A DNA stretch of 22,344 nucleotides, taken from NCBI GenBank assembly GCA_046757725.1, contig JBHHYU010000047.1, positions 1 to 22,344 of the forward strand, written 5' to 3'. The notes under the pieces were generated by a model. It saw only the letters and a list, made by a program, of their open reading frames with translations. It did no database searches and was not told the DNA's origin. This DNA comes from JBHHYU01 sp046757725. GTDB taxonomy: Bacteria; Desulfobacterota; Binatia; UBA9968. A program made the translations under genes and the position numbers. This document shows positions 14,837 to 22,344 of the stretch, in pieces; position 1 is the stretch's first letter; every line of letters begins with the position of its first letter.

Positions 14837-15952
14837 TTAGGCTTGCGCCCCGCGTGATGGCAGGATCACCTCGGCCGTGCCCGTTGTCGTCGTGATGCCG
14901 ACCTGGTTAATACCGGTGATCTTGATGGTTACCGCGGCACGTGTGGTACCATGAACTTTGTCTACCACTGTGCCATGGTACCATGTGGTGTCCCCATAAA
15001 TGTTAGGGGTCCGAACTTGAACGTTAAGCTTTCGAAGAATTCCCGCGTCTCCCATCCAGTTTGTTAGCAGGGGAGAAACCCAAGCAAACCGCATCACGCC
15101 ATTATCGAAAGGGGCGGGCATGCCCCTTTGCGAGGCCAGATGGAAGTCCTCGTGCTGCTGTGAATACTTAACCTGCCAGCCGGTAACTGGATTACGGACT
15201 CCTGCGTGGGGTGCCTTTAGCAGATCGAGATAACCCATCCGACCCGCCTTGTAAGAAGGTCCAATGCCGGCGTTCCAGCAGACCATGTCTCCAATTGTTA
15301 AGGGACCTCGGACTATGCAGGGAATCTCCTGCCCTACAGCGATGTCTTCCCAGCATAGGGTCTGCGTGCCTGTTCGCTTTTCTGCCTTGCTTGCCTTATC
15401 GATTTTCTCTAGCTCCGTGTCGTTATAACGGTAGATGGGCCGATCAAACAGGAGCTCATCGGTCACCTGGGTTGCCCGAATCATCGTACCGGTCGCCTTA
15501 GCTACGACTGCATCATCCTGGTTGCAATAGGTGCATTCGGAGATCACGAAGATCAGGCGACGGCCACTGCGACTCTTCTTCTCGTACGTGTCCACTTGGC
15601 GCGAACTCGCGTGCAAGCGATCTCCCACGAAAACAGGGAGGTACCATTCAAACTCCACTCCGCCGATCAGGGAAGATAACGGCACCTCCATCGGGGCCCC
15701 GTGCAAAATTGGGTAGAGCACGGATACCAAGAAGGCCGGTGGGGCGAGCAACTTTTTATAAGCTGTGGTAGCTGCGTATGCCGGATCCAACCATAAGGGG
15801 TTTCCGTCGTCGATACCATAGGCAAAGTGGCGAATCGCATCCGCCGAGGCCTCAGTATTCCAGGGTTCCCTTTCCCGGACTTCCTTTCCAGTCATTTTCT
15901 GCGTCCGCGCTGCGAACTCGCTGATTCGTTCATCAATGTTATTCGCGACCAT
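14837..15952 (-). CDS. MaoC/FAS1-like double-hotdog dehydratase
   Basis: This 371-residue cytosolic protein has two hotdog folds. The N-terminal FAS1-like dehydratase domain (about 15-165) carries AIRHFAYGIDDGNPLWLDPAYA (39-60) and VEFEWYLPVFVGDRLHASS (99-117). The C-terminal MaoC-like domain (about 196-365) carries FDNGVMRFAWVSPLLTNW and YGDTTWYHGTVV. Relatives hydrate or dehydrate acyl-CoA esters. In the N-terminal half the His of the usual D-x4-H hydratase pair is replaced by Trp (Trp54), so the active site may lie elsewhere or the reaction may differ. AGGAGG lies seven bases before the ATG. It sits 17 bases after the ligase alpha subunit, so it most likely acts on the acyl-CoA product of that ligase. 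Confidence 0.8.
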   Translation of the reverse strand: MVANNIDERISEFAARTQKMTGKEVREREPWNTEASADAIRHFAYGIDDGNPLWLDPAYAATTAYKKLLAPPAFLVSVLYPILHGAPMEVPLSSLIGGVEFEWYLPVFVGDRLHASSRQVDTYEKKSRSGRRLIFVISECTYCNQDDAVVAKATGTMIRATQVTDELLFDRPIYRYNDTELEKIDKASKAEKRTGTQTLCWEDIAVGQEIPCIVRGPLTIGDMVCWNAGIGPSYKAGRMGYLDLLKAPHAGVRNPVTGWQVKYSQQHEDFHLASQRGMPAPFDNGVMRFAWVSPLLTNWMGDAGILRKLNVQVRTPNIYGDTTWYHGTVVDKVHGTTRAAVTIKITGINQVGITTTTGTAEVILPSRGAQA

Positions 15953-15969
15953 GGATAATCCTCCTAAGT

Positions 15970-16866
15970 TCAGTTTCCAATCGCTTTTTCTACTAGTAGT
16001 GGAATATCGGTAAGAGTTTCCGCAATCTCAACACCGACTTCCCTGAGCTGCCTCTTTTTTCGGGTCGGTGACCCCAGACCTCGCTCAATGATCGAACTCG
16101 TATGACCTAAACTCATCCCTTTGGGCATTTTTTCGATTGATTCACCGGCTATAAAAGCAATCAAAGGCTTAGTAAAGCCCCCTCTGGCAATCAGCCCAGG
16201 AACCTCTTCTTCATGACCCGTTCCCGCTTCTCCAAACAGCACGACAGCCTTCGTTTCCGGATCCATCTCAAAAAGCTCCAACAGGGGCACGAACCCGGTG
16301 CCGATCATTAAATCGCCTCCGATGGATATAAAGGTGCTTTGTCCGATGCCTCTGCGGGTGAGAACGTTACCGATCTCACCCCCCATACCCCCGCTACGGG
16401 AAATGATACCAACCGGTCCGGGCATATATAAGCGTTCCGGTTCTACTCCCCCCGTACCCCCGAGCTTCGCCTTTCCCGGACTGATCATCCCTTGGGAGTT
16501 GGGGCCGATCACGCGAACACTTCTTCTGAGAGCCCGATCCATGATATCCGCGGTGTCATGGTGAGGTACGCCCTCGGCTAGGACCACGATAACCGGCACT
16601 TCGTTTTCAATAGCCTCCAGAGCTGCATCCTTGGCATGAGGGGCAGGAACGAAGAGTACCGACAGATCCACCGGATGATCCCTGACGGCAGTCCTCACTC
16701 CGTCATAGACCCTTATCCCATCCAGCGTGCAACCTCCTTTTCCAGGGGAAACACCAGCAACCACCCGTGTCCCATACCGGATCATATAAGGAACGTGGGT
16801 ACGGGCCTGTTGCCCCGTGATTCCCTGAACCAAGACGCGGCTATGCCTATCTAGCAGGATGCTCAT
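15970..16866 (-). CDS. Acid-CoA ligase alpha subunit (succinyl-CoA synthetase-like)
   Basis: This 298-residue subunit has the CoA-binding Rossmann domain (about 5-100: VLVQGITGQQARTH, GVSPGKGG), the GPNSQGMISPG loop (121-131), GIISRSGGMGGEIG (153-166) and the phosphohistidine segment GHTSSI (254-259), where His255 corresponds to the phosphorylated His of succinyl-CoA synthetase. IGGDLMIGTGFVPLLELFE also matches that family. It therefore should form a phospho-enzyme and transfer CoA to a carboxylic acid. Its ATG lies 20 bases inside the beta-subunit gene with no good ribosome site, so the pair is translationally coupled. The order beta-alpha is normal, but the neighbours are not TCA genes, so succinate is not the assured substrate; malate or another dicarboxylate is possible. 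Confidence 0.83.
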   Translation of the reverse strand: MSILLDRHSRVLVQGITGQQARTHVPYMIRYGTRVVAGVSPGKGGCTLDGIRVYDGVRTAVRDHPVDLSVLFVPAPHAKDAALEAIENEVPVIVVLAEGVPHHDTADIMDRALRRSVRVIGPNSQGMISPGKAKLGGTGGVEPERLYMPGPVGIISRSGGMGGEIGNVLTRRGIGQSTFISIGGDLMIGTGFVPLLELFEMDPETKAVVLFGEAGTGHEEEVPGLIARGGFTKPLIAFIAGESIEKMPKGMSLGHTSSIIERGLGSPTRKKRQLREVGVEIAETLTDIPLLVEKAIGN

Positions 16867-18067
16867 TTCGCGCAGTCAGCTCAACAATTCGCTGAACCAC
16901 CCTTTCCAGCGATGTAGTGGCATCATAGAACTCAATACCGGGTATCTCTGACGCCAATTTCTTGGCAATATCCACTCCGGGACCAGCAAAGCGAAAAACG
17001 ATCGGGAACTTATGGGGATCTACTTGAAGCTCCTTTAACGCGCGCATCACCCCTCTCACTTTGATATCAATCGGAATGAAGTTGGTGATATTACCCCCGG
17101 CAATCATTCCTTTAAGCCCAGGCCGGGCAAGGATAGCTTTCGTGGCGTGGTACATCTTCTCTTCCACCCTTCCGGGCGTAATGTCGAAGGTTGTGGCCGG
17201 CTTTCCTCCCAGTCGTCTGATCAGGTCAAGGGCCAATAGTCCGCTTCCCCCACCGGTAATCATAAAGGCAATGTCGCCATCTTCGAACTCATTGAAACGT
17301 ATGGCGGAACCCGTGTCGATCTTGTCGATAGCCCGTATGCGTTTTTCTAAGGCAGTGAAGGGCCTCCAACCATTGGTCCGGTCCGGATTGGCAATGCCGC
17401 TCAGTTCCGGATGCCGGAAAAGTGCCTGATCGTCGATCACAATCACAGCGGTTGGGGCGACGATACGGCCTTCCTCGGTCAATACGAGAGGGTTTACTTC
17501 CACCGTCTGTGCATCCAAACGGCGAAAGATTCGATAAAGCCTTGCGAGATCCACAGCGATTTTTGCAAGGATCTCACCTTCGAGGCCCGCATCCTCGGCA
17601 ATCTCCCTTGCCCTAAAGGGTTGCAGACCGAGGCCGATGTCGATGGGCATCTGAATGAGTTGGTCAGGATCTTTTTTAAAGATAGTCTCTACGTCAACAC
17701 CCCCCAGGGCGGAGAAGAGAACCACAGGTTTGCGGCACATACTGTCAAAAGTAAGGGAAAGGAAAAACTCTTTAGCAATGCGTAACTCCTCGCTCACCAG
17801 CAGTTCTTCAATCGGAAAGTTCAAGATTGTGTGCCCGAGCAAGCCATAAGCTTGATCCAAAGCGTCACCGGGGCTCCGAGCTATTTTAATTGCCCCGGCT
17901 TTTCCTCTCCCCCCCACCGGGATGAGAGCCTTGAGAACCGCCGGGCTCCCCAGACGGGTTACAGCCTCTTTGGCTGTTTCCGGAGTGGAAACCACCTGAT
18001 AACGTGGAACTCGAATACCCTCTTGTTCCAGTAGTGCCAACGCGTCATGTTCTAGTAAGCGGGCCAT
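16847..18067 (-). CDS. Acid-CoA ligase beta subunit, ATP-grasp (succinyl-CoA synthetase-like)
   Basis: This 406-residue subunit has an ATP-grasp fold (about 2-212) with LLEQEGIRVPRYQV, GGRGKAGAIK (52-61), and VEVNPLVLTEEGRI (189-202) as in SucC. The C-terminal CoA-ligase domain (about 260-398) reads MITGGGSGLLALDLIRRLGG (269-288) and GGNITNFIPIDIKVRG (324-339), where canonical SucC has NGAGLAM and NIFGGI. It is therefore a divergent branch of the family. The subunit uses ATP or GTP to phosphorylate the acyl group and form acyl-CoA with its alpha partner. The start at 18067 has no strong Shine-Dalgarno; no better in-frame start precedes it. It is the first gene of a beta-alpha-dehydratase operon. 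Confidence 0.82.
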   Translation of the reverse strand: MARLLEHDALALLEQEGIRVPRYQVVSTPETAKEAVTRLGSPAVLKALIPVGGRGKAGAIKIARSPGDALDQAYGLLGHTILNFPIEELLVSEELRIAKEFFLSLTFDSMCRKPVVLFSALGGVDVETIFKKDPDQLIQMPIDIGLGLQPFRAREIAEDAGLEGEILAKIAVDLARLYRIFRRLDAQTVEVNPLVLTEEGRIVAPTAVIVIDDQALFRHPELSGIANPDRTNGWRPFTALEKRIRAIDKIDTGSAIRFNEFEDGDIAFMITGGGSGLLALDLIRRLGGKPATTFDITPGRVEEKMYHATKAILARPGLKGMIAGGNITNFIPIDIKVRGVMRALKELQVDPHKFPIVFRFAGPGVDIAKKLASEIPGIEFYDATTSLERVVQRIVELTARNEHPAR

Positions 18068-18124
18068 TTCGTTAATCGGAAATCACGCATCATGATACGT
18101 AGAAACGCTATGATGTATGTTTGT

Positions 18125-18153
18125 AATTAATAACTTTGGACTTTCATAGTCAA
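18125..18153 (-). promoter_or_regulatory. Candidate promoter of the CoA-ligase operon
   Basis: On the minus strand TTGACT (18148-18153, 5 of 6 matches) is followed after 17 bases by TTAATT (18125-18130, 3 of 6) or after 15 by TATTAA. GACT-TTCAT-AGTC (18140-18152 on plus) is a small inverted repeat overlapping the -35. The remaining 18068-18322 gap shows no convincing gene. Confidence 0.3.
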
Positions 18154-18322
18154 CTCATTGAACCAGATTCGCGATGATTTATTGCGTCATATGCAGGGTA
18201 ACGGTGTATGTCCGGAGGTATCGCTTTCCCGTCGGAAGGTCCAGACTTGTGGGTGTGGGGAGTCGTTAGCGGGGGGAACATCCGCCTTTCAGGGGACTTC
18301 TGAACGAATTCATGACCCCCGG

Positions 18323-19306
18323 TCAGGTAACGCTGAGGCGGCGATTTTGCAAGGCTTCTAAGTTGACGATGTGAGTTGGTTTGCCGTCTAAATAGTTCAG
18401 AATATTGTCTATCGCTCCGGCAAAAGACCGTTCATAGTTCTCCCTGGTTATAAAACCAAGGTGCGGTGAAAGAACAACGTTGTCGAGCCGCAATAAGGGA
18501 CTGCGAGGATCCGGGGGCTCGTGGGTAAACACATCAAGACCGGCGCCGGCGATCTTTCTTGCCTGCAACAGCTCTATGAGGGCACCCTCATCCACGATGG
18601 AGCCGCGGGAGGTATTGATGAGTACCGCCGAGGGCTTCATGAGCTCCAGCTCCTTGCGGCCTATAAATCCACGGGTCCGCTCGCCGAGCTTCCAGTGAAT
18701 CGTTACAATATCCGCACACCTCAAGAGTTCCTCTAAAGAGGCCCACTCGGCACCATTAGCCATTGCGTGTTCTGGGGTCAAAGTCTGACCCCAAGCCAGC
18801 ACGGACATGTTGAAGGCTTTGGCTATTCTGGCAATTTCCTTCCCGATCCTACCGAGACCGAGAATGCCAATGGTTTTTCCGGAAAGCTCATTTCCGATGG
18901 TGGTTTGCCATCTACCCTCTCGTAATGCACGATCCTCCTGGGGGGTGTGCCGCATGACCGCGAAGATCAAGTTGAACGTCTGTTCTACGGTGGGAACCCC
19001 TGAGCTCACGGAGAGTGCCACCAAGACACCACATCTCGTCGCAGCATCTACATCGATACTGTACACTCTGGCGCCGGTTTGAGAGATCATCTCCAGCTTA
19101 GGAAGCGACTCGAGCAGAACCGCATGGAAATCGGTTCGATCATGGATGGGAATAAGGATCTCGACTTCGGAGAGACTTGTGATAATTTGCTCATCCGATT
19201 TTCCCAGGTTGTTGCGGAACAGCACCTCACAGCGGTTTTGCAATTTCTGTAAGCAAGATAAACCCAACACAGCATTTTGGTAGTCATCCAGAATTGCGAT
19301 CTTCAT
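18323..19306 (-). CDS. D-2-hydroxyacid dehydrogenase (NAD-dependent)
   Basis: This 327-residue cytosolic enzyme interconverts a D-2-hydroxyacid and its 2-keto acid. The split N-terminal substrate domain (1-105, re-entering at about 290) flanks a Rossmann domain with GILGLGRIGKEIARIAKAF (147-165). The catalytic triad is visible: Arg234 in NTSRGSIVDE, Glu263 in THEPP and His282 in LSPHLGF. Length is normal. Family members include phosphoglycerate, hydroxypyruvate/glyoxylate and lactate dehydrogenases; the substrate here is not determined. AGGGG lies 11 bases before the ATG. It follows the enolase-superfamily gene by 54 bases on the same strand, suggesting one transcript, and lies 255 bases upstream of the CoA-ligase operon. 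Confidence 0.86.
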   Translation of the reverse strand: MKIAILDDYQNAVLGLSCLQKLQNRCEVLFRNNLGKSDEQIITSLSEVEILIPIHDRTDFHAVLLESLPKLEMISQTGARVYSIDVDAATRCGVLVALSVSSGVPTVEQTFNLIFAVMRHTPQEDRALREGRWQTTIGNELSGKTIGILGLGRIGKEIARIAKAFNMSVLAWGQTLTPEHAMANGAEWASLEELLRCADIVTIHWKLGERTRGFIGRKELELMKPSAVLINTSRGSIVDEGALIELLQARKIAGAGLDVFTHEPPDPRSPLLRLDNVVLSPHLGFITRENYERSFAGAIDNILNYLDGKPTHIVNLEALQNRRLSVT

Positions 19307-19360
19307 CTTATTCGTTTCCCCTGGCCCCTAGTAGAACCTCATGGCTTGGGCGGGTTATCT

Positions 19361-20458
19361 CTAGGCTACCAGCCACTCTTTAAGCTTGCCGAGGTTTATC
19401 TCTGATCCCAGTCCTTTGCCATTGGGGACCTTCACCTTGCCATCGTCCATCGCCAGAGGCTCTTTAACAACGTCCCCTTGCATTTTAAGCGGCCCGACAA
19501 ACTCGCATCCTTCCAGCAAGTTTCTACAGCAGGCAGCTACATGAATCTCAGCCAGAGTATTTATGGCAAGCCCGAATCCATGCCCAATCACGCACTTGAT
19601 CCCAGCCGCCTCTGCCATCTCGATCATTTGAACTGTACGATGGATGCCTCCTTGCTTCATCACCTTGACCTTCACAATATCCGCAGCCTCTTTTTTAATG
19701 ACCTGGACGAGGGTTGCCGGTCCGATAATCGACTCATCGGCCATGATAGGGATCTCAACTGCCTTTCTTACCTTGGCCATCCCTTCGAGGTCATGACGTG
19801 AGACGGGCTGCTCAAAAAGACAGACAGCGAACGGAGCGATGGCCTTTGCCAGCTGGATGGCCTCATCGACCGTGTAGCCTTCATTTGCGTCAACCCTGAG
19901 CGCCAATTTGGCTCCCACAGCCTCCCGCACCGCTTTCACTCTATCGCGATCCTGCTGAATTCCTGACCCGATTTTAACTTTTGCCGAGCGAAATCCCCGT
20001 TCAAGCCAAGAATGCGCCTCTCGCGCGGCATCATCGGGGGACAGCATACCAATCCAGCCGTTGAGGTAGATTACATCTCTCAACTGCCCGCCTAACAGTG
20101 AGTGGACGGGAATACCCAAAGCCTTACCCTTCAGGTCGAACAGGGCCATTTCGACTGCGGCCTTGGCATCTAAGTGTCCAGGGAGTATTCGGTCCATGGA
20201 ATCCAGAGCTGCTAAAATGTTCAGAGGATCCAAGCCGATGAGTTCTCGGGCGAGCCTACGTATGGAAGCGAGAGTTTCGGAAAAGCTCTCCTCCGAATAA
20301 CCGGGGTCGGGATCCACATTTCCTACCCCGTCCAGCTTGGAGTCTGTTGAAACCTTTAAAATGATGCTTTCCTGGTACGTCTTCGTCACATGTGCGTTGC
20401 TAAAAGACCTCTTCAAAGGAACGCGCACCGGAAAGACATCTATTCCTGAGATTCTCAT
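19361..20458 (-). CDS. Mandelate racemase/muconate lactonizing enzyme family protein
   Basis: This 365-residue enolase-superfamily enzyme abstracts an alpha proton of a carboxylate. The capping domain is about 1-130 and the modified TIM barrel about 140-365. The muconate-lactonizing subgroup residues are in place: K160-V-K162 (KVKIG), metal ligands Asp190 (RVDAN), Glu216 (LFEQP) and Asp241 (ADES), and opposing Lys265 (KVKVMKQGG). This favours epimerase, cycloisomerase or o-succinylbenzoate-synthase-type chemistry over mandelate racemase. An upstream TTG frame start at 20497 lacks a ribosome site, so I use the ATG at 20458, where the family's N-terminal strand RISGIDVFPVRVPL begins. The substrate is unknown; neighbours point to acid or amino-acid-derivative catabolism. 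Confidence 0.84.
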   Translation of the reverse strand: MRISGIDVFPVRVPLKRSFSNAHVTKTYQESIILKVSTDSKLDGVGNVDPDPGYSEESFSETLASIRRLARELIGLDPLNILAALDSMDRILPGHLDAKAAVEMALFDLKGKALGIPVHSLLGGQLRDVIYLNGWIGMLSPDDAAREAHSWLERGFRSAKVKIGSGIQQDRDRVKAVREAVGAKLALRVDANEGYTVDEAIQLAKAIAPFAVCLFEQPVSRHDLEGMAKVRKAVEIPIMADESIIGPATLVQVIKKEAADIVKVKVMKQGGIHRTVQMIEMAEAAGIKCVIGHGFGLAINTLAEIHVAACCRNLLEGCEFVGPLKMQGDVVKEPLAMDDGKVKVPNGKGLGSEINLGKLKEWLVA

Positions 20459-20568
20459 ATTGGACGTTATCCTAAATCCTCGCTCCCCGAAGTGCAACTT
20501 AACCGGGGTTCCCGTTTCTGATTATCCTAAACAGATTGACTTTATCATAACGCTTAGCCTCAGCGTAC

Positions 20569-20597
20569 TTGAAAGCCTAGAAATTCTTACATAGTAT
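20569..20597 (+). promoter_or_regulatory. Candidate sigma70 promoter of the cyclodeaminase-family gene
   Basis: TTGAAA (20569-20574, 5 of 6) and TAGTAT (20592-20597, 4 of 6) are separated by exactly 17 bases. Transcription would start near 20604 and leave a leader of about 100 bases before the ATG at 20705. This is the best promoter pattern in the window. Confidence 0.5.
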
Positions 20598-20704
20598 TTG
20601 AAAATTCTCTGCCTGCAGTAGCCGGGCATCTCATGGTAGCGGTTGTAAGACCTTAAAAATACGACAAGGTAGGTATATTTGATAGTCTACTTGGGAGGTT
20701 GTTC

Positions 20705-21808
20705 ATGACTCTTATTCTGAACAATGAAGACGTAGCTAGTGTTCTCACAATGAGGACCACGATAGAGGCATTGGAGAATTCTTATAAGGAGCTTGTCAGG
20801 GAGGAGGCCGTGTGCCGCCCGCGAATTGATATGCAGATTCCGACTAGGGATCCGCACAAAATGTATCAATGGGGGACGATGGAGGGCGGCTCCGCATCGG
20901 GTTACTTTGCCATAAGAATGAAATCCGATGTCATTTACGAACGAGAATATGAAGGCGCACGAACGCAGGAGAAGTACTGCGTTCGTCCGGGAAAATTCTG
21001 TGGCCTGATTCTACTTATCGACATTCACAACGGCGAGCCTCTAGCGTTGCTCAACGACGGAGTTCTTCAGCATATGAGGGTCGGTGCTGATTCGGGAATC
21101 GGGGTTAAGTATATGGCTCGCGAGGACTCTGAGGTCGTCGGTATGATCGGTGCCGGTGGTATGGCCAGGTCTCACATGGAAGCGTTCACTCTGGTGCGGT
21201 CCATCAAGCGACTACAGGTTTATAGTCCTACCAAGACCAACAGGGATAAGTATGCCGGGGAAATGGCAGAGCGGTTCGGCATCGAGGCGAAGGCCCTGGA
21301 CAACCCACGGGATGTTTATAAGGGTGCGGATATTATTGCCGGGTGTACGGATTCGGCTGTTCCTATCATCGTCGGCAAGTGGCTTGAGACGGGAACCCAC
21401 GTCACCTGTATCGGAGGAAAGCCGGATGAGGATACCCACGAGAGGATCGATGTTTCCCTCCGACTAGGCACTGCTCCTGCTCCTTGGGGCCTGCCTGAGC
21501 TCCGCCTTGCAGACGAGTACATGACTTATGCTGCTGCAACGAAGGGGGCTTCAGGTTTCAAAATGAAGAAAGCAGGGCACCGAGGCCGGGGGGCCGTTGC
21601 GGAAGATAAAGCCGTTCTCCTAGCAGAACTATTGAATGGTGGGAAAAAGGGTCGGATATCGCCAAGGCAAATCACCTTCTCCGAACGAGGAAACATCCAG
21701 GGGGCTCAGTTTTTCGGGGTGGCGGGGAAGGTGTATGAGTTGGCTAAAGCAAAAGGCCTAGGGAGGGAGATCCCTACGGACTGGCTGTTGCAGAATGTCA
21801 GAGATTGA
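20705..21808 (+). CDS. Ornithine cyclodeaminase/mu-crystallin family protein
   Basis: This 367-residue cytosolic NAD(P)-binding protein has the family layout. The N-terminal dimer/substrate part includes FAIRMKSD (68-75, a Lys usually contacting the carboxylate), GLILLIDIHNGEPLALLNDG (100-119) and MRVGADSGIGVKYM (124-137). The Rossmann domain carries GMIGAGGMARSHMEAF (146-161) and CTDSAVPII. It continues to a long C-terminus with QITFSERGNIQGAQFFGVAG. Members cyclise ornithine, reduce imino acids or oxidise alanine or other amino acids. The longer than usual loop (75-100) and tail suggest a non-ornithine substrate. GGGAGGT five bases before 20705 sets the start over the TTG at 20699. It is divergent from the enolase-family gene. 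Confidence 0.85.
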   Translation: MTLILNNEDVASVLTMRTTIEALENSYKELVREEAVCRPRIDMQIPTRDPHKMYQWGTMEGGSASGYFAIRMKSDVIYEREYEGARTQEKYCVRPGKFCGLILLIDIHNGEPLALLNDGVLQHMRVGADSGIGVKYMAREDSEVVGMIGAGGMARSHMEAFTLVRSIKRLQVYSPTKTNRDKYAGEMAERFGIEAKALDNPRDVYKGADIIAGCTDSAVPIIVGKWLETGTHVTCIGGKPDEDTHERIDVSLRLGTAPAPWGLPELRLADEYMTYAAATKGASGFKMKKAGHRGRGAVAEDKAVLLAELLNGGKKGRISPRQITFSERGNIQGAQFFGVAGKVYELAKAKGLGREIPTDWLLQNVRD

Positions 21809-22344
21809 CGTCTTGTGCCTTTTGCGAGGCGGTTTAGAAACCCAACGGATGGCAGACAGCGTGCGAAAGGAGGAGATGAGCGAATAATTTGTAACTTCCC
21901 GGTATTATTCTATTTTAGTTGCCGATGATCTAGTCAATTCGCTCAGACTTGCTATCTTCCCAGCGCTGGCGCTTCTCCCACCCGACTTATTAACAAGTTA
22001 TCAACAGCTCTCGTGGATTATTACCGCTTCTGGTGTGGGTTCTTAAAAATCTCAACGGCAGCGTTCTCAAGACCTTTACTAGTGCAGTGTCTCACGCTGT
22101 TGGTACTCTATCCGAAGTACACCACCACGAAGGACACGAAGAGCACGAAGGAAGACAATAGCATGTTGAAATCCGGTTGCTTTTCTAATCCGGTTGTCCG
22201 TTCTTCGTGTCCTTTGTGCGCTTCGTGGTGAATAGAAAAACATGGGTCGAGCATCATGGCTGCGGATAAGCACCATGACGGCGGGACATAACCTGCAGTG
22301 ATGTCTTGAGAACTAGGGTGTTTCGCATGAGATTTCATTCCCGG
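21809..22344. other. Terminal gene-free region
   Basis: These 536 bases hold no credible coding frame or RNA gene. Notable elements are a weak GCCT/AGGC hairpin at about 21819-21832 just after the cyclodeaminase stop, a perfect 10-base palindrome CCAGCGCTGG at 21960-21969, and the inverted 9-base repeat array listed separately. Confidence 0.5.
22123..22230. repeat. Inverted array of 9-base repeats
   Basis: The left arm (22123-22152) is CAC followed by three tandem units CACGAAGGA, CACGAAGAG, CACGAAGGA. The right arm (22201-22230) is three reverse-oriented units TTCTTCGTG, TCCTTTGTG, CGCTTCGTG plus GTG. The outermost 10 bases pair perfectly and about 24 of 30 overall. The 48-base centre holds a 10-base direct repeat AATCCGGTTG (22170-22179 and 22187-22196). 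No transposase is nearby. It looks like a dispersed intergenic repeat or REP/MITE-like hairpin. Confidence 0.72.

Noticed and set aside
18158..18361. A 67-codon plus-strand frame upstream of the CoA-ligase operon
   Set aside because: It runs into the 3' end of the dehydrogenase gene on the other strand, has no ribosome site and no recognisable features.
21866..21887. AAAGGAGGAG followed by ATG AGC GAA TAA, a possible leader mini-frame
   Set aside because: The spacing to the ATG is only two bases and the frame is three codons; no downstream gene is in the window.

Overview
The window looks like a chromosomal segment of an uncultured Gram-negative bacterium with roughly balanced base composition. 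A truncated HtrB/LpxL-type lipid A acyltransferase, a periplasmic TonB C-terminal protein, a lipobox-bearing TPR protein and an HflK/HflC pair all point to a double-membrane cell. The gene mix (bactofilin with zinc-ribbon partner, cytidylate kinase-like/BON fusion, diadenylate cyclase/YbbR fusion) suggests a deltaproteobacterium-like, NC10, Tectomicrobia or similar lineage. That placement is an impression from gene content and is not proven. There are no rRNA, tRNA, CRISPR, phage or insertion-sequence genes visible.

Layout: (1) 71-3445: bactofilin and a translationally coupled zinc-ribbon protein on the minus strand, divergent from hflK-hflC (ATGA overlap). (2) 3599-11112: the most coherent block. 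It holds a Na+/solute symporter, divergent from a glycerate 2-kinase, then a three-domain USP-USP-glucosyl-3-phosphoglycerate synthase fusion whose stop overlaps the TTG start of a mannosyl/glucosyl-3-phosphoglycerate phosphatase. Convergent to these is a diadenylate cyclase fused to a YbbR-like domain. The synthase and phosphatase should make the compatible solute glucosylglycerate from 3-phosphoglycerate and NDP-glucose. The kinase could return glycerate to glycolysis, and c-di-AMP is widely tied to osmotic and potassium control. The block therefore reads as an osmoadaptation/carbon-reserve neighbourhood; this link is inference from context. (3) 11399-14694: cell-envelope and orphan genes: a TPR lipoprotein, a TPR-TonB_C periplasmic protein, a cytidylate kinase-like/BON fusion and a broken lipid A acyltransferase. 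(4) 14837-21808: an organic-acid/CoA catabolic cassette. The minus strand carries a divergent succinyl-CoA-synthetase-type beta and alpha pair overlapping by 20 bp, then a double-hotdog MaoC/FAS1-like dehydratase. Upstream lie a D-2-hydroxyacid dehydrogenase and a muconate-lactonizing-subgroup enolase-superfamily enzyme, divergent from an ornithine cyclodeaminase/mu-crystallin family oxidoreductase. The substrate cannot be read from sequence. (5) 21809-22344: no gene, but a striking inverted array of 9-base repeats.

The strongest leads for new biology are the stress-sensor/glucosylglycerate synthase fusion with its neighbours, the cyclase-YbbR fusion with an altered RHR motif, and the unassigned acid-CoA ligase cassette. 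No wholly novel defence or mobile system was visible.
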